From positions 6,730,501 to 6,794,500 of the forward strand of contig NZ_JAJSOO010000001.1 in the NCBI RefSeq assembly GCF_029428875.1: a DNA stretch of 64,000 nt, written 5' to 3'. The translations under genes and the position numbers were made by a program. Source of the stretch: Streptomyces sp. JH34. Lineage in GTDB: Bacteria > Actinomycetota > Actinomycetes > Streptomycetales > Streptomycetaceae. How positions within the stretch are numbered: the stretch's first letter is position 1; each line of letters begins with the position of its first letter. Of the stretch, positions 18,043 to 26,726 are shown piece by piece. A model generated the notes under the pieces. That model saw nothing but the letters and a program-made list of their open reading frames with translations, had not been told where the DNA came from and did not search any database.

Positions 18043-19866
18043 TCAGCGGCCGTCCTGCTCCTCGATCGCGGCCGGGCGCGTCTGGGCGGCCCGTATGCGT
18101 TCCACGTCGAGCTTGGTGCCGCGGTCGAAGCGGTAGACGCCGTTCTGCTCCTGGAACACGTCCGTCAACTGCGTGTAGCAGTAGCCGAACATGGCGGGGT
18201 CCTGGAGCAGCACACCGGTGAGGCCCTCGAAGCGCGCGTGGAACTCGTCCTCGTTCCGCACCCGTTCGCCGTATCCCCAGGAGAGCGTCCGGTCCTCACC
18301 GGACTGGGCGGCGGCGGCCTCCGGGTCCCACCAGATCCCGCCGAACTCGCTCACGAAGTACGGCTGTCCCCGGTAGGGCTGTGAGTAGGCCGCCCCGTTC
18401 TCGTAGCTGTTGACGAAGGGTTCGTCCTCGGCCAGTCCGGCCATCTGCCGGCGGAAGGCCTCCGGGTCCTGCTCGTAGCTGTGGGAGTCGTAGACGTCCG
18501 TCTCCATGACGCGGTGGGCATAGCCGGACGCGTCGATCACGGGCCGTGTGGCGTCGAAGGCCTTGGTGGCCAGGAACATCGCGCGTGTGACGTCGTCGAG
18601 CACGGTGATGCGGTCGTGCAGCTTCTGGTACGTCTCGTTGAGCGGGCACCAGCCGACGATCGAGGGGTGCGAGTAGTCGCGCTCCACGGCTTCGAGCCAC
18701 TGGCTGACGAAGGAGGCGTCCGGCTGCTGGTTGTCGCCCGACGAACCGCCCGTCTCGCAGCCCCAGTCGCCGAACTCGCCCCAGACCAGATAACCGAGGC
18801 GGTCGGCGTGGTACAGGAAGCGCTCCTCGAAGACCTTCTGGTGGAGCCGGGCCCCGTTGAAGCCGGCTTCCATGGCGAGTTCGATGTCGCGGACCAGCGC
18901 CTCGTCGGTGGGTGCGGTCATCAGCCCGTCCGGGTACCAGCCCTGGTCGAGGACGAGCCGCTGGAAGAGCGGGCGCCCGTTGAGGGTGACCGCCTTGCCC
19001 CGCAGCCCGACGGCGCGCAGCCCGGCGTAGCTGTCCACAGCGTCGAGCACGGCCCCGCGCTCGTCGACGAGTTCGAGCCGGAGGTCGTAGAGGTGCGGGT
19101 CGTCCGGACCCCACTCGCGCCTCCTGTCCGCCGGGACCGGGAGGTGGAGGCGCGGCGCCAGGTCCAGGTCGGCGCGTGCCTCCGCCCTGCTCACCTCTCC
19201 GTCGTCGTCGCTCAGTACCGCGCGCACCACCTGGCCCGGACGGTTCCCGGACAACGGGAGTTCCAGGTGGAAGGCGGAGCCGGCCAGATCCGGGGTGATC
19301 CTGGGACGCCTCAGGTGCGCCTCGTGGACCGGCTCCAGCCAGACGGTCTGCCAGATGCCGGTGACACGCGTGTAGTTGCAGTCGTGGTTGGCGTACTTGA
19401 CCGCCTGCTTGCCACGGGCCTGCGGACCCGAGCGGGGATCACGGGCCCGGACGGTGACGACGACGTCCTGCCCCGAGCCCGCGATGTCGCCGAGGTCGGC
19501 GGTGAACGGGGTGAAGCCGCCACGGTGGCGTGCCACCTCGGTGCCGTTCGCCCAGACCGTGGTGTCGTGGTCGACCGCCCCGAAGTGCAGCAGGACCCGG
19601 CGCCCGGCCCAGCCGGCCGGCAGCGTCAGGACGCGCCGGTACCAGACGGCTTCGAGGAAGTCGGTGTCGCCGATTCCGGACAGCTCGGACTCGGGAGGGA
19701 AGGGGACGAGTATCTGCCCGTCCAGGTCACGGGTGAGGAGACCGCGTTCGAGGCCGCTGTCCCCCCGGTCGGTCTCGAACTGCCAGGGGCCGTTCAGGTT
19801 GAGCCAGTCGCGACGGACGAACTGCGGTCGCGGGTACTCCGGGCGGGGGACGGAGTGAGTGGGCAC
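18043..19866 (-). CDS. Glycoside hydrolase family 2 enzyme (beta-galactosidase/glucuronidase-like)
   Basis: A GH2 enzyme of 607 residues without signal peptide, thus cytoplasmic. A jelly-roll sugar-binding domain (WLNLNGPWQFETDRGD ... WYRRVLTLPAGWAGRRVLLHFGAVDHDTTVWANGTEV) comes first, then an immunoglobulin-like domain, and a TIM barrel with the acid/base glutamate in GWCPLNETYQ and a nucleophile candidate in YFVSEFGGIWW. It lies last in the binding protein-permease-permease-GH2 operon, so it probably cleaves the oligosaccharide or glycoside imported by these. The exact glycoside is unknown. Confidence 0.9.
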   Translation of the reverse strand: MPTHSVPRPEYPRPQFVRRDWLNLNGPWQFETDRGDSGLERGLLTRDLDGQILVPFPPESELSGIGDTDFLEAVWYRRVLTLPAGWAGRRVLLHFGAVDHDTTVWANGTEVARHRGGFTPFTADLGDIAGSGQDVVVTVRARDPRSGPQARGKQAVKYANHDCNYTRVTGIWQTVWLEPVHEAHLRRPRITPDLAGSAFHLELPLSGNRPGQVVRAVLSDDDGEVSRAEARADLDLAPRLHLPVPADRRREWGPDDPHLYDLRLELVDERGAVLDAVDSYAGLRAVGLRGKAVTLNGRPLFQRLVLDQGWYPDGLMTAPTDEALVRDIELAMEAGFNGARLHQKVFEERFLYHADRLGYLVWGEFGDWGCETGGSSGDNQQPDASFVSQWLEAVERDYSHPSIVGWCPLNETYQKLHDRITVLDDVTRAMFLATKAFDATRPVIDASGYAHRVMETDVYDSHSYEQDPEAFRRQMAGLAEDEPFVNSYENGAAYSQPYRGQPYFVSEFGGIWWDPEAAAAQSGEDRTLSWGYGERVRNEDEFHARFEGLTGVLLQDPAMFGYCYTQLTDVFQEQNGVYRFDRGTKLDVERIRAAQTRPAAIEEQDGR

Positions 19867-19941
19867 ACATGCTCCAGTGAGTCGTCGGGCCGGCGGCGAG
19901 GGGCCGGTCCCGGGTGGTGCGGAGGGGCGGAAGGGCGACGG

Positions 19942-20820
19942 TCAGGCGCCGCCGAGGCCGGTGGTGGCCACCGAGCTCACGATGCGGCGCTGGAAGAGGA
20001 GGAACACCACGACCAGCGGCAGCGCCGCCAGCAGAGCCGATGCCATGGCCTGGGCGTACTGGATGCCGAAGGCGTCCTTGACGGTGGCGAGCCCCACGGG
20101 GAGCGTCATCAGGCCGGGGTCGTTGGTGACGATGAACGGCCACATGAAGTTGTTCCACGCGCCGATGAACACGAAGATCGACACGGCGGCCACGATCGGC
20201 CGGGACAGCGGCAGCACGACGGACAGGAAGACCCTGACCTCGGACGCGCCGTCGAGCCGGGCGGCGTCCTCCAGCTCCCGGGGGACGCCGTCGAAGAACC
20301 TCTTGAGGATGAACACCATCATGGGCGCCACCACCTGGGGCAGGATCACCGCCGCGTAGGTGTCGACCAGGTTGAACATCAGCATCTGCTCGAACAGCGG
20401 CACGACGAGGAGCTGCGGCGGGACCATGACGGCGGCGACGGTGACGGTGAGCAGGACGCGACGGCCGCGGAAGGTGCCCCGTGAGAAGCCGTAGGCCGCG
20501 AGCGTGGAGACCGCGACGGTGATCAGGGTGACCAGTCCGGCCACGAGGAAGCTGTTGGCCGCCCACACGGTGACGTTCCCGCGCTCGAGTATCTGCTGGT
20601 AGGCCTCCAGGGTGAAGGCTCCCTTGAAGGGGGACAGTCCCGGCTCGGCGACGTCCTGCTCACTCTGGACGGAGGTGGCCACCGCCCAGACGAGCGGCAG
20701 CAGCCAGACGGCCGCCAGCACGACGAGCGCGGTGCCGGCGAGGACACGCGGCAGCCTGCCGTGGCCGAGGAGCAGGGGGGAGCCGGGCCGTTCCCGGGGC
20801 GGGAGACGCCGGGCCCGCAC
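19942..20820 (-). CDS. Carbohydrate ABC transporter permease, MalG type
   Basis: A 292-residue permease with six hydrophobic helices and the ABC permease EAA motif (ELEDAARLDGASEVRVFLSVVLPLSRP), which contacts the ATPase. It belongs to the CUT1 family partner typical of MalG (NSFLVAGLVTLITVAVSTLAAYGFSRG). No ATPase is encoded here, as usual for Streptomyces CUT1 systems that share the MsiK ATPase. It follows the other permease by 24 bp. Confidence 0.92.
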   Translation of the reverse strand: MRARRLPPRERPGSPLLLGHGRLPRVLAGTALVVLAAVWLLPLVWAVATSVQSEQDVAEPGLSPFKGAFTLEAYQQILERGNVTVWAANSFLVAGLVTLITVAVSTLAAYGFSRGTFRGRRVLLTVTVAAVMVPPQLLVVPLFEQMLMFNLVDTYAAVILPQVVAPMMVFILKRFFDGVPRELEDAARLDGASEVRVFLSVVLPLSRPIVAAVSIFVFIGAWNNFMWPFIVTNDPGLMTLPVGLATVKDAFGIQYAQAMASALLAALPLVVVFLLFQRRIVSSVATTGLGGA

Positions 20821-20844
20821 GGGGCTTGCGGTGATGGACAGCGG

Positions 20845-21777
20845 TCAGTCCTCCTGGCGGAAGAGGCGGAGCTGCGCGAGCGAGACGACGATGACGAGGG
20901 CGAAGAAGACGTACGACACGGCGGAGGCGTAGCCCAGCCGGTATCCGGTGAACCCGACGTCGTAGACGTACTCGAGGATCGGACGGGTCGAACCGTTCGG
21001 GCCGCCCTTGGTGAGGATGTAGATCTGGTCGAACACCTTCAGCGACGCGAGGATCTGGAGCATGGCGACGAGGACCGTCGTCCTCCGCAGCTGCGGGAGG
21101 GTCACGGACCACAGACGCCGCCAGGCACCCGCGCCGTCGAGCGCGGCAGCCTCGTCGAAGACCGTGGGCAGGGACTGCAGGGCGGCGAGGTAGAGCAGGA
21201 AGTTGAAGCCGACCGTCCACCAGACCGTGAGGGCGGCGACCGACCACATCGCGACGGACTCGTCGGACAGCCAGCCGACGGGTTCGAGGCCGAGCGCGCC
21301 GAGCAGTTCGTTGCCGAGGCCGACGTCCGGCTGGTACAGCCAGGTCCAGATGAGGGTCACCACCGTCACCGGCAGCAGGTAGGGCACGAAGAACGAGAGC
21401 CGCCACGCCCACTGCCCCGCGAGCCCGCTGTGCACCAGGAGTGCCATGGCGAGTGCGATCAGCACCAGGGGGACGCTGGAGGCGGCGGTGAAGAAGACGG
21501 TGTTGCCGAGACTGCTCCACACGTCCGGGTCGCCGAAGGCCTCGGCGTAGTTGTCGAGACCCACGAAGGACGTGGCGCGCAGCGCGAGGGAACTGTCGGT
21601 GAAGCTCATCCAGATGCCCTGGAGCACGGGCCACACCAGGAAGAGGGCGAAGGGGACCGCGAAGGGAAGGACGAAGAGCGGGCCCGGTCCGCGGCGGCCG
21701 GTGCCGCGCCTCGGGGACACGGCGACGGGCGGCTCGCCGGTCGGGGCGGGGGCCCCGATGGGCGTGGTGGTGGTCAC
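20845..21777 (-). CDS. Carbohydrate ABC transporter permease, MalF/UgpA type
   Basis: A 310-residue permease with a proline-rich N-terminal cytoplasmic tail and six helices beginning at FVLPFAVPFALFLVWPVLQGIWMSF. The EAA motif appears as FDEAAALDGAGAWRRLWSVTLPQLRRT. Together with the MalG-type partner it forms the membrane channel. It sits 22 bp downstream of the binding-protein gene. Confidence 0.92.
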   Translation of the reverse strand: MTTTTPIGAPAPTGEPPVAVSPRRGTGRRGPGPLFVLPFAVPFALFLVWPVLQGIWMSFTDSSLALRATSFVGLDNYAEAFGDPDVWSSLGNTVFFTAASSVPLVLIALAMALLVHSGLAGQWAWRLSFFVPYLLPVTVVTLIWTWLYQPDVGLGNELLGALGLEPVGWLSDESVAMWSVAALTVWWTVGFNFLLYLAALQSLPTVFDEAAALDGAGAWRRLWSVTLPQLRRTTVLVAMLQILASLKVFDQIYILTKGGPNGSTRPILEYVYDVGFTGYRLGYASAVSYVFFALVIVVSLAQLRLFRQED

Positions 21778-21799
21778 GTCGGTTACTCCTTCTGCTCGG

Positions 21800-23170
21800 T
21801 CAGGCCACCGGATTGGGCTGCCGCAGCAGCGTGTTCGCCTCGCGGACCATCTGCCGCACCGCCTTCTCGGCGGAGGTGTTGCCCAGCAGCGCGGACTGGA
21901 GCGGCTGGCACATGCGGTTCTGGAAGTTCGAGGCGGCGCCGGCGAACCAGTTCGGCGGGTCGAGCACCGCCACCTCTCCGGCGTCGGCGTAGGAGGACTG
22001 CGGATCGAGCTTCGCGTACGCCGGTTCGGCGAGCACGGGCTGGTAGGCGGGGATGTGTCCGGCGCTCGCCCAGGTCAGGCTCTGCTTGAGGATCTCCGCG
22101 ACGTAGCGGTGCGCTTCCCTGCGGCGGGCCGGGTCGGGACTGGCCTGGTGCGGCAGGACGTAGCTGTGGGAGTCGGTGTAGACGGCGGGCTTGCCGAACA
22201 CCTGGGGGAAGGGCGCGGCTCCGAGCGGGATACCGGACTTCCGGAGCGTCGGGAGCTCCCACTCGCCCAGCATGGCCATGCCGCCGCGACCGCCCAGGAA
22301 CCCGGCCAGGGCACTGTTGTAGTCGAGGTTGTTGGGATTCGTCCGGCCGTCGAAGAGCTGCTGCATGAACGACACGACCTGGATCGCTGCGTCGGTGTCG
22401 ATCTCGGCGGGCCCACCGTCCGGCAGGGTGAAGGCGGCGCCGGTCTGCGCGTAGAGAGCGGCGAACTGCCGCCAGTTCTGTGCGGTGTCGGTGACGTGGC
22501 CGAAGAGGATGCCGGACTTGCCCGTCACCTCCGCCAGCGCCTTGCCCGCTTCCAGCATGGCCTTCGGTGAACCCATGGCGGCGAGTTCGCCCTGCGGGTC
22601 GAGGAGGCCGGCCCGGTCCGCGGCGTCCCGGTTGTAGAACACGATGAACGGGTGGACGTCCAGGGGGATGGCGTAGACGACCCCGTCGTGCTTCGTGCGT
22701 GCCCAGACGGCCGGTGTGAAGTGCTTCTCGGTGACGCCGAATTCGGCCAGGAGGTCGAGGTCGAACGGGTCCAGCAGCCCGCCCGGGGCGTATCCCGCGA
22801 GCCGTGACAGGTGCAGGACCGCCACGTCGGACGCCCGTCCACCGGCGGCCGACATGGCGAGCTTGGTGTAGTACGACGGCCCCCAGTCGAGGATCGTGCG
22901 GTCGACCTCGAAGCCGTCGGACCCCTTGGAGACGGCCCGGATCATGTCGTCCATCAGCATGCCGTCACCGCCCTGGAACAGGTCCCACACGTTCAGTGCC
23001 GAGGCGTCGGACGCGGAGGCCCGCGAGGAGCAGCCGGTCAGGGGACCCGTGGCGAGCAGCGCGCTCGCACCGGCCGCTCCGTAACGCAGCAGCCGACGGC
23101 GCCCGATGCCGGGGGCCGGGCCGGGGCCGGGCACCGCCGGCACCTCACGGGGGTGGGACGAAGAACTCAT
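21800..23170 (-). CDS. Extracellular solute-binding lipoprotein (CUT1 sugar uptake)
   Basis: A 456-residue binding protein for the ABC system. The N-terminus has a twin-arginine signal (GRRRLLRYGAAGASALLATG) and ends in a lipobox-like LTGC, so it is probably a Tat-exported lipoprotein. The mature part contains typical family-1 features such as VYAIPLDVHPFIVFYNRDAADRAGL. The ATG at 23170 is preceded by AAAGG; a longer frame to 23515 runs back across the operator and is rejected. It is the first gene of the operon and lies divergent from the LacI regulator. Confidence 0.9.
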   Translation of the reverse strand: MSSSSHPREVPAVPGPGPAPGIGRRRLLRYGAAGASALLATGPLTGCSSRASASDASALNVWDLFQGGDGMLMDDMIRAVSKGSDGFEVDRTILDWGPSYYTKLAMSAAGGRASDVAVLHLSRLAGYAPGGLLDPFDLDLLAEFGVTEKHFTPAVWARTKHDGVVYAIPLDVHPFIVFYNRDAADRAGLLDPQGELAAMGSPKAMLEAGKALAEVTGKSGILFGHVTDTAQNWRQFAALYAQTGAAFTLPDGGPAEIDTDAAIQVVSFMQQLFDGRTNPNNLDYNSALAGFLGGRGGMAMLGEWELPTLRKSGIPLGAAPFPQVFGKPAVYTDSHSYVLPHQASPDPARRREAHRYVAEILKQSLTWASAGHIPAYQPVLAEPAYAKLDPQSSYADAGEVAVLDPPNWFAGAASNFQNRMCQPLQSALLGNTSAEKAVRQMVREANTLLRQPNPVA

Positions 23171-23291
23171 CGCGGACCTTTCGACGGCCGGACGCTCATG
23201 CCGGATCAGCGGTGGACCGCCGGCACGGACGGGTCCACCGCACACGGCAGGTGGGTGGGCCGCGCTGGCTGAAACAGTGCGGCCACCTTTT

Positions 23292-23318
23292 TTTACATCG
23301 ATGTACATTCGCTGTAAA
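23292..23318. promoter_or_regulatory. Putative LacI-family operator
   Basis: Between the divergent binding-protein and LacI genes lies the perfect 12-bp palindrome TACATCGATGTA (23294-23305), which has the central CG typical of LacI-family sites. It is embedded in an inverted TTTACA (23292-23297) ... TGTAAA (23313-23318) pair. This AT-rich island in a very GC-rich gap is the best candidate for the local regulator's operator and for the promoter of the sugar operon. Confidence 0.65.
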
Positions 23319-23441
23319 GAGTTCGGGCGGTACTGCTGGACGAGACCTGGACCGCCGGCACGATCCCGGCCGGGAGCCTCCGTCTGCCTCCGTCGGGCCG
23401 GGACATAGACTCGGCAACGCTCGAGGCCAGGGAGGTTGGGC

Positions 23442-24497
23442 GTGGCACGGCCCAGGATCAAGGACGTCGCACGGCACGCGGGGGTGTCGGAGAAGACGGT
23501 GTCCAACGTGATCAACGACTACGTCCATGTCTCCGACCGGACACGGCGTGTGGTCCGCGAGGCCATCGACCATCTCGGCTACCGCGTGAACCTGGCGGGG
23601 CGCCACCTGCGCAAGGGCCGGACGGGCATCATCGCCCTCGTCGTACCCGAGCTGGACGTGCCGTACTTCGCCGAGCTCGCCCGGCACGTCATCCGTGAGG
23701 CGGAGCGGCTCTCCCTCACGGTGCTCATCCACCAGACCGGGGCGGACCGCGAGCACGAACTGGCCGCCCTGGCCGGATTCGGCTCCGACTTCGTCGACGG
23801 GATCATCCTCAGCCCGCTCGCCCTCACCGCGGACGACGTCAGCGACCGGGCCGGGGCGCCTCCGACCGTGCTGCTCGGGGAGCTGCTGGAGGAGGGCGCC
23901 GACCACGTGGCCATCGACAACGAGAGGGCGGCGCGCGAGGCCACGGAGCATCTGATCGGCCTCGGGCGGCGGACCGTCCTCGCGGTCGGCGGCGTCGAGG
24001 CACCGGGTCTCGGGACCGCGGAGGCGCGTACCCGCGGATACCTGGCCGCTCTGGCCCGGGCGGGTATCGCCCACCGGCCGGAGGCGCTGCTCCCGGTGGA
24101 CGACTTCAGGATGCCCGACGGCGCCCGGGCGGTGGCCGCGGCCCTGCGTGCCGGAGAGCGGCCCGACGCGCTGCTGTGCCTCAACGACCAGCTCGCCCTG
24201 GGTGCGTTGCGGTCCCTGTACGAATCCGGCCTCCGCGTCCCCGAGGACGTGGCGGTGATCGGTTTCGACGACGTGGAAGGGGGCCGCTTCAGCGTGCCGA
24301 CGCTGAGCACCGTGGCACCCGACAAGGCGGCGGTCGCCCGGGTCGCCGTCGAGCTTCTGCACCGGCGCATCGAGGAAGCCGCGCAGGGGCCTGAGGCATC
24401 CGACGCCCGGCCCTCCGGCGTCCAGTCACCCCAGGACCGCGTGGTCTCCCACCGGCTGGTCCTGCGTGAGAGCACGGAGGGCCCCGGGTCCGGATGA
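23442..24497 (+). CDS. LacI-family transcriptional regulator of the adjacent sugar operon
   Basis: The N-terminal helix-turn-helix (RIKDVARHAGVSEKTVSNVINDYVHVSDRTRRVV) and the hinge helix region (RHLRKGRTGIIALVVPELD) are typical LacI family. The periplasmic-binding-like sensor domain follows (PYFAELARHVIREAERLSLTVLIHQ, AVIGFDDVEGGRFSVPTLSTVAPD). It probably represses the divergent uptake/GH2 operon until a sugar is bound. I chose GTG 23442, which is 7 nt after AGGGAGG, over an abutting TTG at 23436. Confidence 0.9.
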   Translation: MARPRIKDVARHAGVSEKTVSNVINDYVHVSDRTRRVVREAIDHLGYRVNLAGRHLRKGRTGIIALVVPELDVPYFAELARHVIREAERLSLTVLIHQTGADREHELAALAGFGSDFVDGIILSPLALTADDVSDRAGAPPTVLLGELLEEGADHVAIDNERAAREATEHLIGLGRRTVLAVGGVEAPGLGTAEARTRGYLAALARAGIAHRPEALLPVDDFRMPDGARAVAAALRAGERPDALLCLNDQLALGALRSLYESGLRVPEDVAVIGFDDVEGGRFSVPTLSTVAPDKAAVARVAVELLHRRIEEAAQGPEASDARPSGVQSPQDRVVSHRLVLRESTEGPGSG

Positions 24498-24609
24498 CGC
24501 CCGTGCCCCCGCCGCTGCCGCCCGGCCCAGAGGCAGCACCGACACGCGGTGACCGTAGGGTGAGTCCTGGTCGGCGCATCAGCGAGCGGGTACATCGGCG
24601 AGGAAGTCC

Positions 24610-25530
24610 ATGCAGGGAGTACTCACCGGATTCGCGGTGATCGCCGTCGTCATAGGCATCGGCTACGTCCTCGGACGCCGCGGGCACCTGGGAGAGGACG
24701 GCAGGACGGTCCTGACCCGACTGGCCTTCAACGTGGCCACCCCCGCACTGCTCTTCACCACCCTCGCGAAGGCCGACCTGTCGGTCGTCTTCTCCCAGCG
24801 GCTCCTGGTCACCGCGGCCGCGACGGCCGCCGCGGCCGCCGTCTTCGTCACCGTGGGGCTCCTCCGCGGCTGGGGCACGGGACAACTCACCATCGGCGCC
24901 CTGTGCTCCAGCTACGTCAACGCCGGCAACCTCGGGATCCCGATCGCCGTCTACGTGCTGGGAGACGCCTCGCTCGTCGCCCCGGTCCTGCTGTTCCAGC
25001 AGATCGTCGTGACCCCGCTCGCCCTGACCGTGCTCGACCTGAGCAGGCCTGGCGAGCCCCGCCCCCTCCTGCAGCGCCTCACCACACCCCTCCGCAATCC
25101 GATGGCCGTCGGCTCGCTGTCGGGCGTCGCCGTCGCCGCCACCGGGTGGACCGTGCCGTCCCCCGCCCTCGAACCCCTCACCCTCATCGGCAACATGTCC
25201 GTCCCCGCGGTCCTGCTGGCCTTCGGGATCTCCCTGCGCGGCAGCGGCATACCCGCCCGCGGGGACAACCGCCCCGCGATCGTCCTGTCCGCCGTCCTCA
25301 AGACGACCGTCCAGCCCTTCGTCGCCTGGGGCATCGGCGCGGGCGTCTTCCACCTGCACGGCGCGGCGCTCCTCGACGTCGTCGTGACCTCGGCGCTGCC
25401 CGCCGCGCAGAACCTCTACACCTACGCCTCGCAGTACCGCGTCGCCGAACAACTCGCCCGGGAATCCATCCTGCTGTCCACCCTCGGTTCGATCCCGGCC
25501 CTGGTCACCGTCGCCGCTCTCCTCGGGTAG
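24610..25530 (+). CDS. AEC-family (auxin efflux carrier-like) transporter
   Basis: A 306-residue protein made of about ten hydrophobic helices. The beginning (VLTGFAVIAVVIGIGYVLGRRGHLG) and the internal repeated segments (SSYVNAGNLGIPIAVYVLGD, LPAAQNLYTYASQYRV) are diagnostic of AEC transporters; the N-x-G-N-x-G-x-P element is visible. Bacterial members carry malate, malonate and other small acids, but the substrate here is unknown. The start follows GAGGAAG. Confidence 0.87.
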   Translation: MQGVLTGFAVIAVVIGIGYVLGRRGHLGEDGRTVLTRLAFNVATPALLFTTLAKADLSVVFSQRLLVTAAATAAAAAVFVTVGLLRGWGTGQLTIGALCSSYVNAGNLGIPIAVYVLGDASLVAPVLLFQQIVVTPLALTVLDLSRPGEPRPLLQRLTTPLRNPMAVGSLSGVAVAATGWTVPSPALEPLTLIGNMSVPAVLLAFGISLRGSGIPARGDNRPAIVLSAVLKTTVQPFVAWGIGAGVFHLHGAALLDVVVTSALPAAQNLYTYASQYRVAEQLARESILLSTLGSIPALVTVAALLG

Positions 25531-25610
25531 CGCACACCGGCCACCGGCGCCGCCTGCCACGGGTCACGCGCCCCAGTCCGGAGAGTCTCCGGGCGGAGCG
25601 GCCGGCACGG

Positions 25611-26726
25611 TCACATCCGGCGGTGGAGCAGGAACCCGAGCAGGGCCTCGATCTCGCGCGCCGCTTCCGGGGCGAGGGGCACACTTCGCAGGCAGGCGCG
25701 GGCGCCGTCCAGATGACGACGGGCTTCGTCCAGAGTGGCCTCGCGACCCCCGCACGCCTCGACGAGTACGGCCGCGCGACGGGCGCCGGCATCGTCGAGG
25801 GGCATCGGCGCGTCCAGGAGTCCGGCGAGCTCCGCAGAGCGCGGGCCCCCACCGGCGAGGGCTGCCAGCACCGGGAAGGTCTTCTTCCGCTGCCGCAGAT
25901 CGCCGTGCACGGGCTTGCCCGTGACCTCCGGGTCGCCCCAGACGCCGAGCAGGTCGTCGACGGCCTGGAAGGCCACCCCGAGGTGGCGCCCGGCGCGGTC
26001 CAGCGCCGCCACGACAGGCCTGGGCGCCCCGCCCAGGAGCCCGCCGAGCGCCGCCGCGCAGCCCAGCAGTGTGCCCGTCTTGAGCTCCGCCATGGCCCGG
26101 TACTCATCGGTCCGCACCGCGCCGGGCCCCGTCCAGGGGCGGGCCGCGAGGAGAAGGTCCTCCGCCTGGCCGCGTGCGAGGCCGCTCAGCGTCTCGGACA
26201 GGCGGCCCACGGCCGCAGCCGTGAGCGGGCCCGGTGCCTCGGCGAGGGTCTGCACCGCGAGGGCGAAGAGCGCGTCGCCCGCGAGCACGGCAGGACCGGT
26301 GCCGTACGCCTTCCACACGGTCTCCCGCTGCCTCCGCGTGCCGTCCCCGTCCATGATGTCGTCGTGCAGCAGCGAGAAGGTGTGGACCAGTTCGACGGCC
26401 ACCGCCGCGGCCACCGCGCTCTCCCCCGGGGCCCCCGCGGCCTCGGCACACAGCACGGCGAGGGCCTGGCGCACGCCCTTGCCCTCGCGTGAACCGTCGG
26501 AGGGCGCACCGCCGACCTCGCACCAGCCCAGGGAGAACGCGGCCATCTCGCCCTGCCATGGATGCAGACGCCCGATCGCGTCGGACAGGGAGGGGCGCAC
26601 CAGGTCACGGCAGCGGGCGAGGGTGCGGTGGGCGCCGTCCGGGACCGCCGGCGACCCGGCGCCCGAGGGCGTGGCCGCGGAGCCGGGGGCCGGGGGACCG
26701 GCGCAGACGCTCGTCGGGGAGGTCAT
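25611..26726 (-). CDS. Polyprenyl synthetase family protein (trans-isoprenyl diphosphate synthase)
   Basis: A class-I prenyl elongase of 371 residues. The first aspartate-rich motif is HDDIMDGD and the second is QAVDDLLGVWGD, where the fifth position is Gly rather than Asp as in many Streptomyces members. KTG, the QXXD-preceding lysine-threonine motif (AELKTGTLLG), and GKPVHGDLRQRKKTFPVLAAL are also present. It would join isopentenyl diphosphate to an allylic substrate; chain length cannot be read with confidence. The start codon overlaps the TPR gene stop (ATGA), implying translational coupling. No terpene cyclase lies in the window. Confidence 0.88.
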   Translation of the reverse strand: MTSPTSVCAGPPAPGSAATPSGAGSPAVPDGAHRTLARCRDLVRPSLSDAIGRLHPWQGEMAAFSLGWCEVGGAPSDGSREGKGVRQALAVLCAEAAGAPGESAVAAAVAVELVHTFSLLHDDIMDGDGTRRQRETVWKAYGTGPAVLAGDALFALAVQTLAEAPGPLTAAAVGRLSETLSGLARGQAEDLLLAARPWTGPGAVRTDEYRAMAELKTGTLLGCAAALGGLLGGAPRPVVAALDRAGRHLGVAFQAVDDLLGVWGDPEVTGKPVHGDLRQRKKTFPVLAALAGGGPRSAELAGLLDAPMPLDDAGARRAAVLVEACGGREATLDEARRHLDGARACLRSVPLAPEAAREIEALLGFLLHRRM

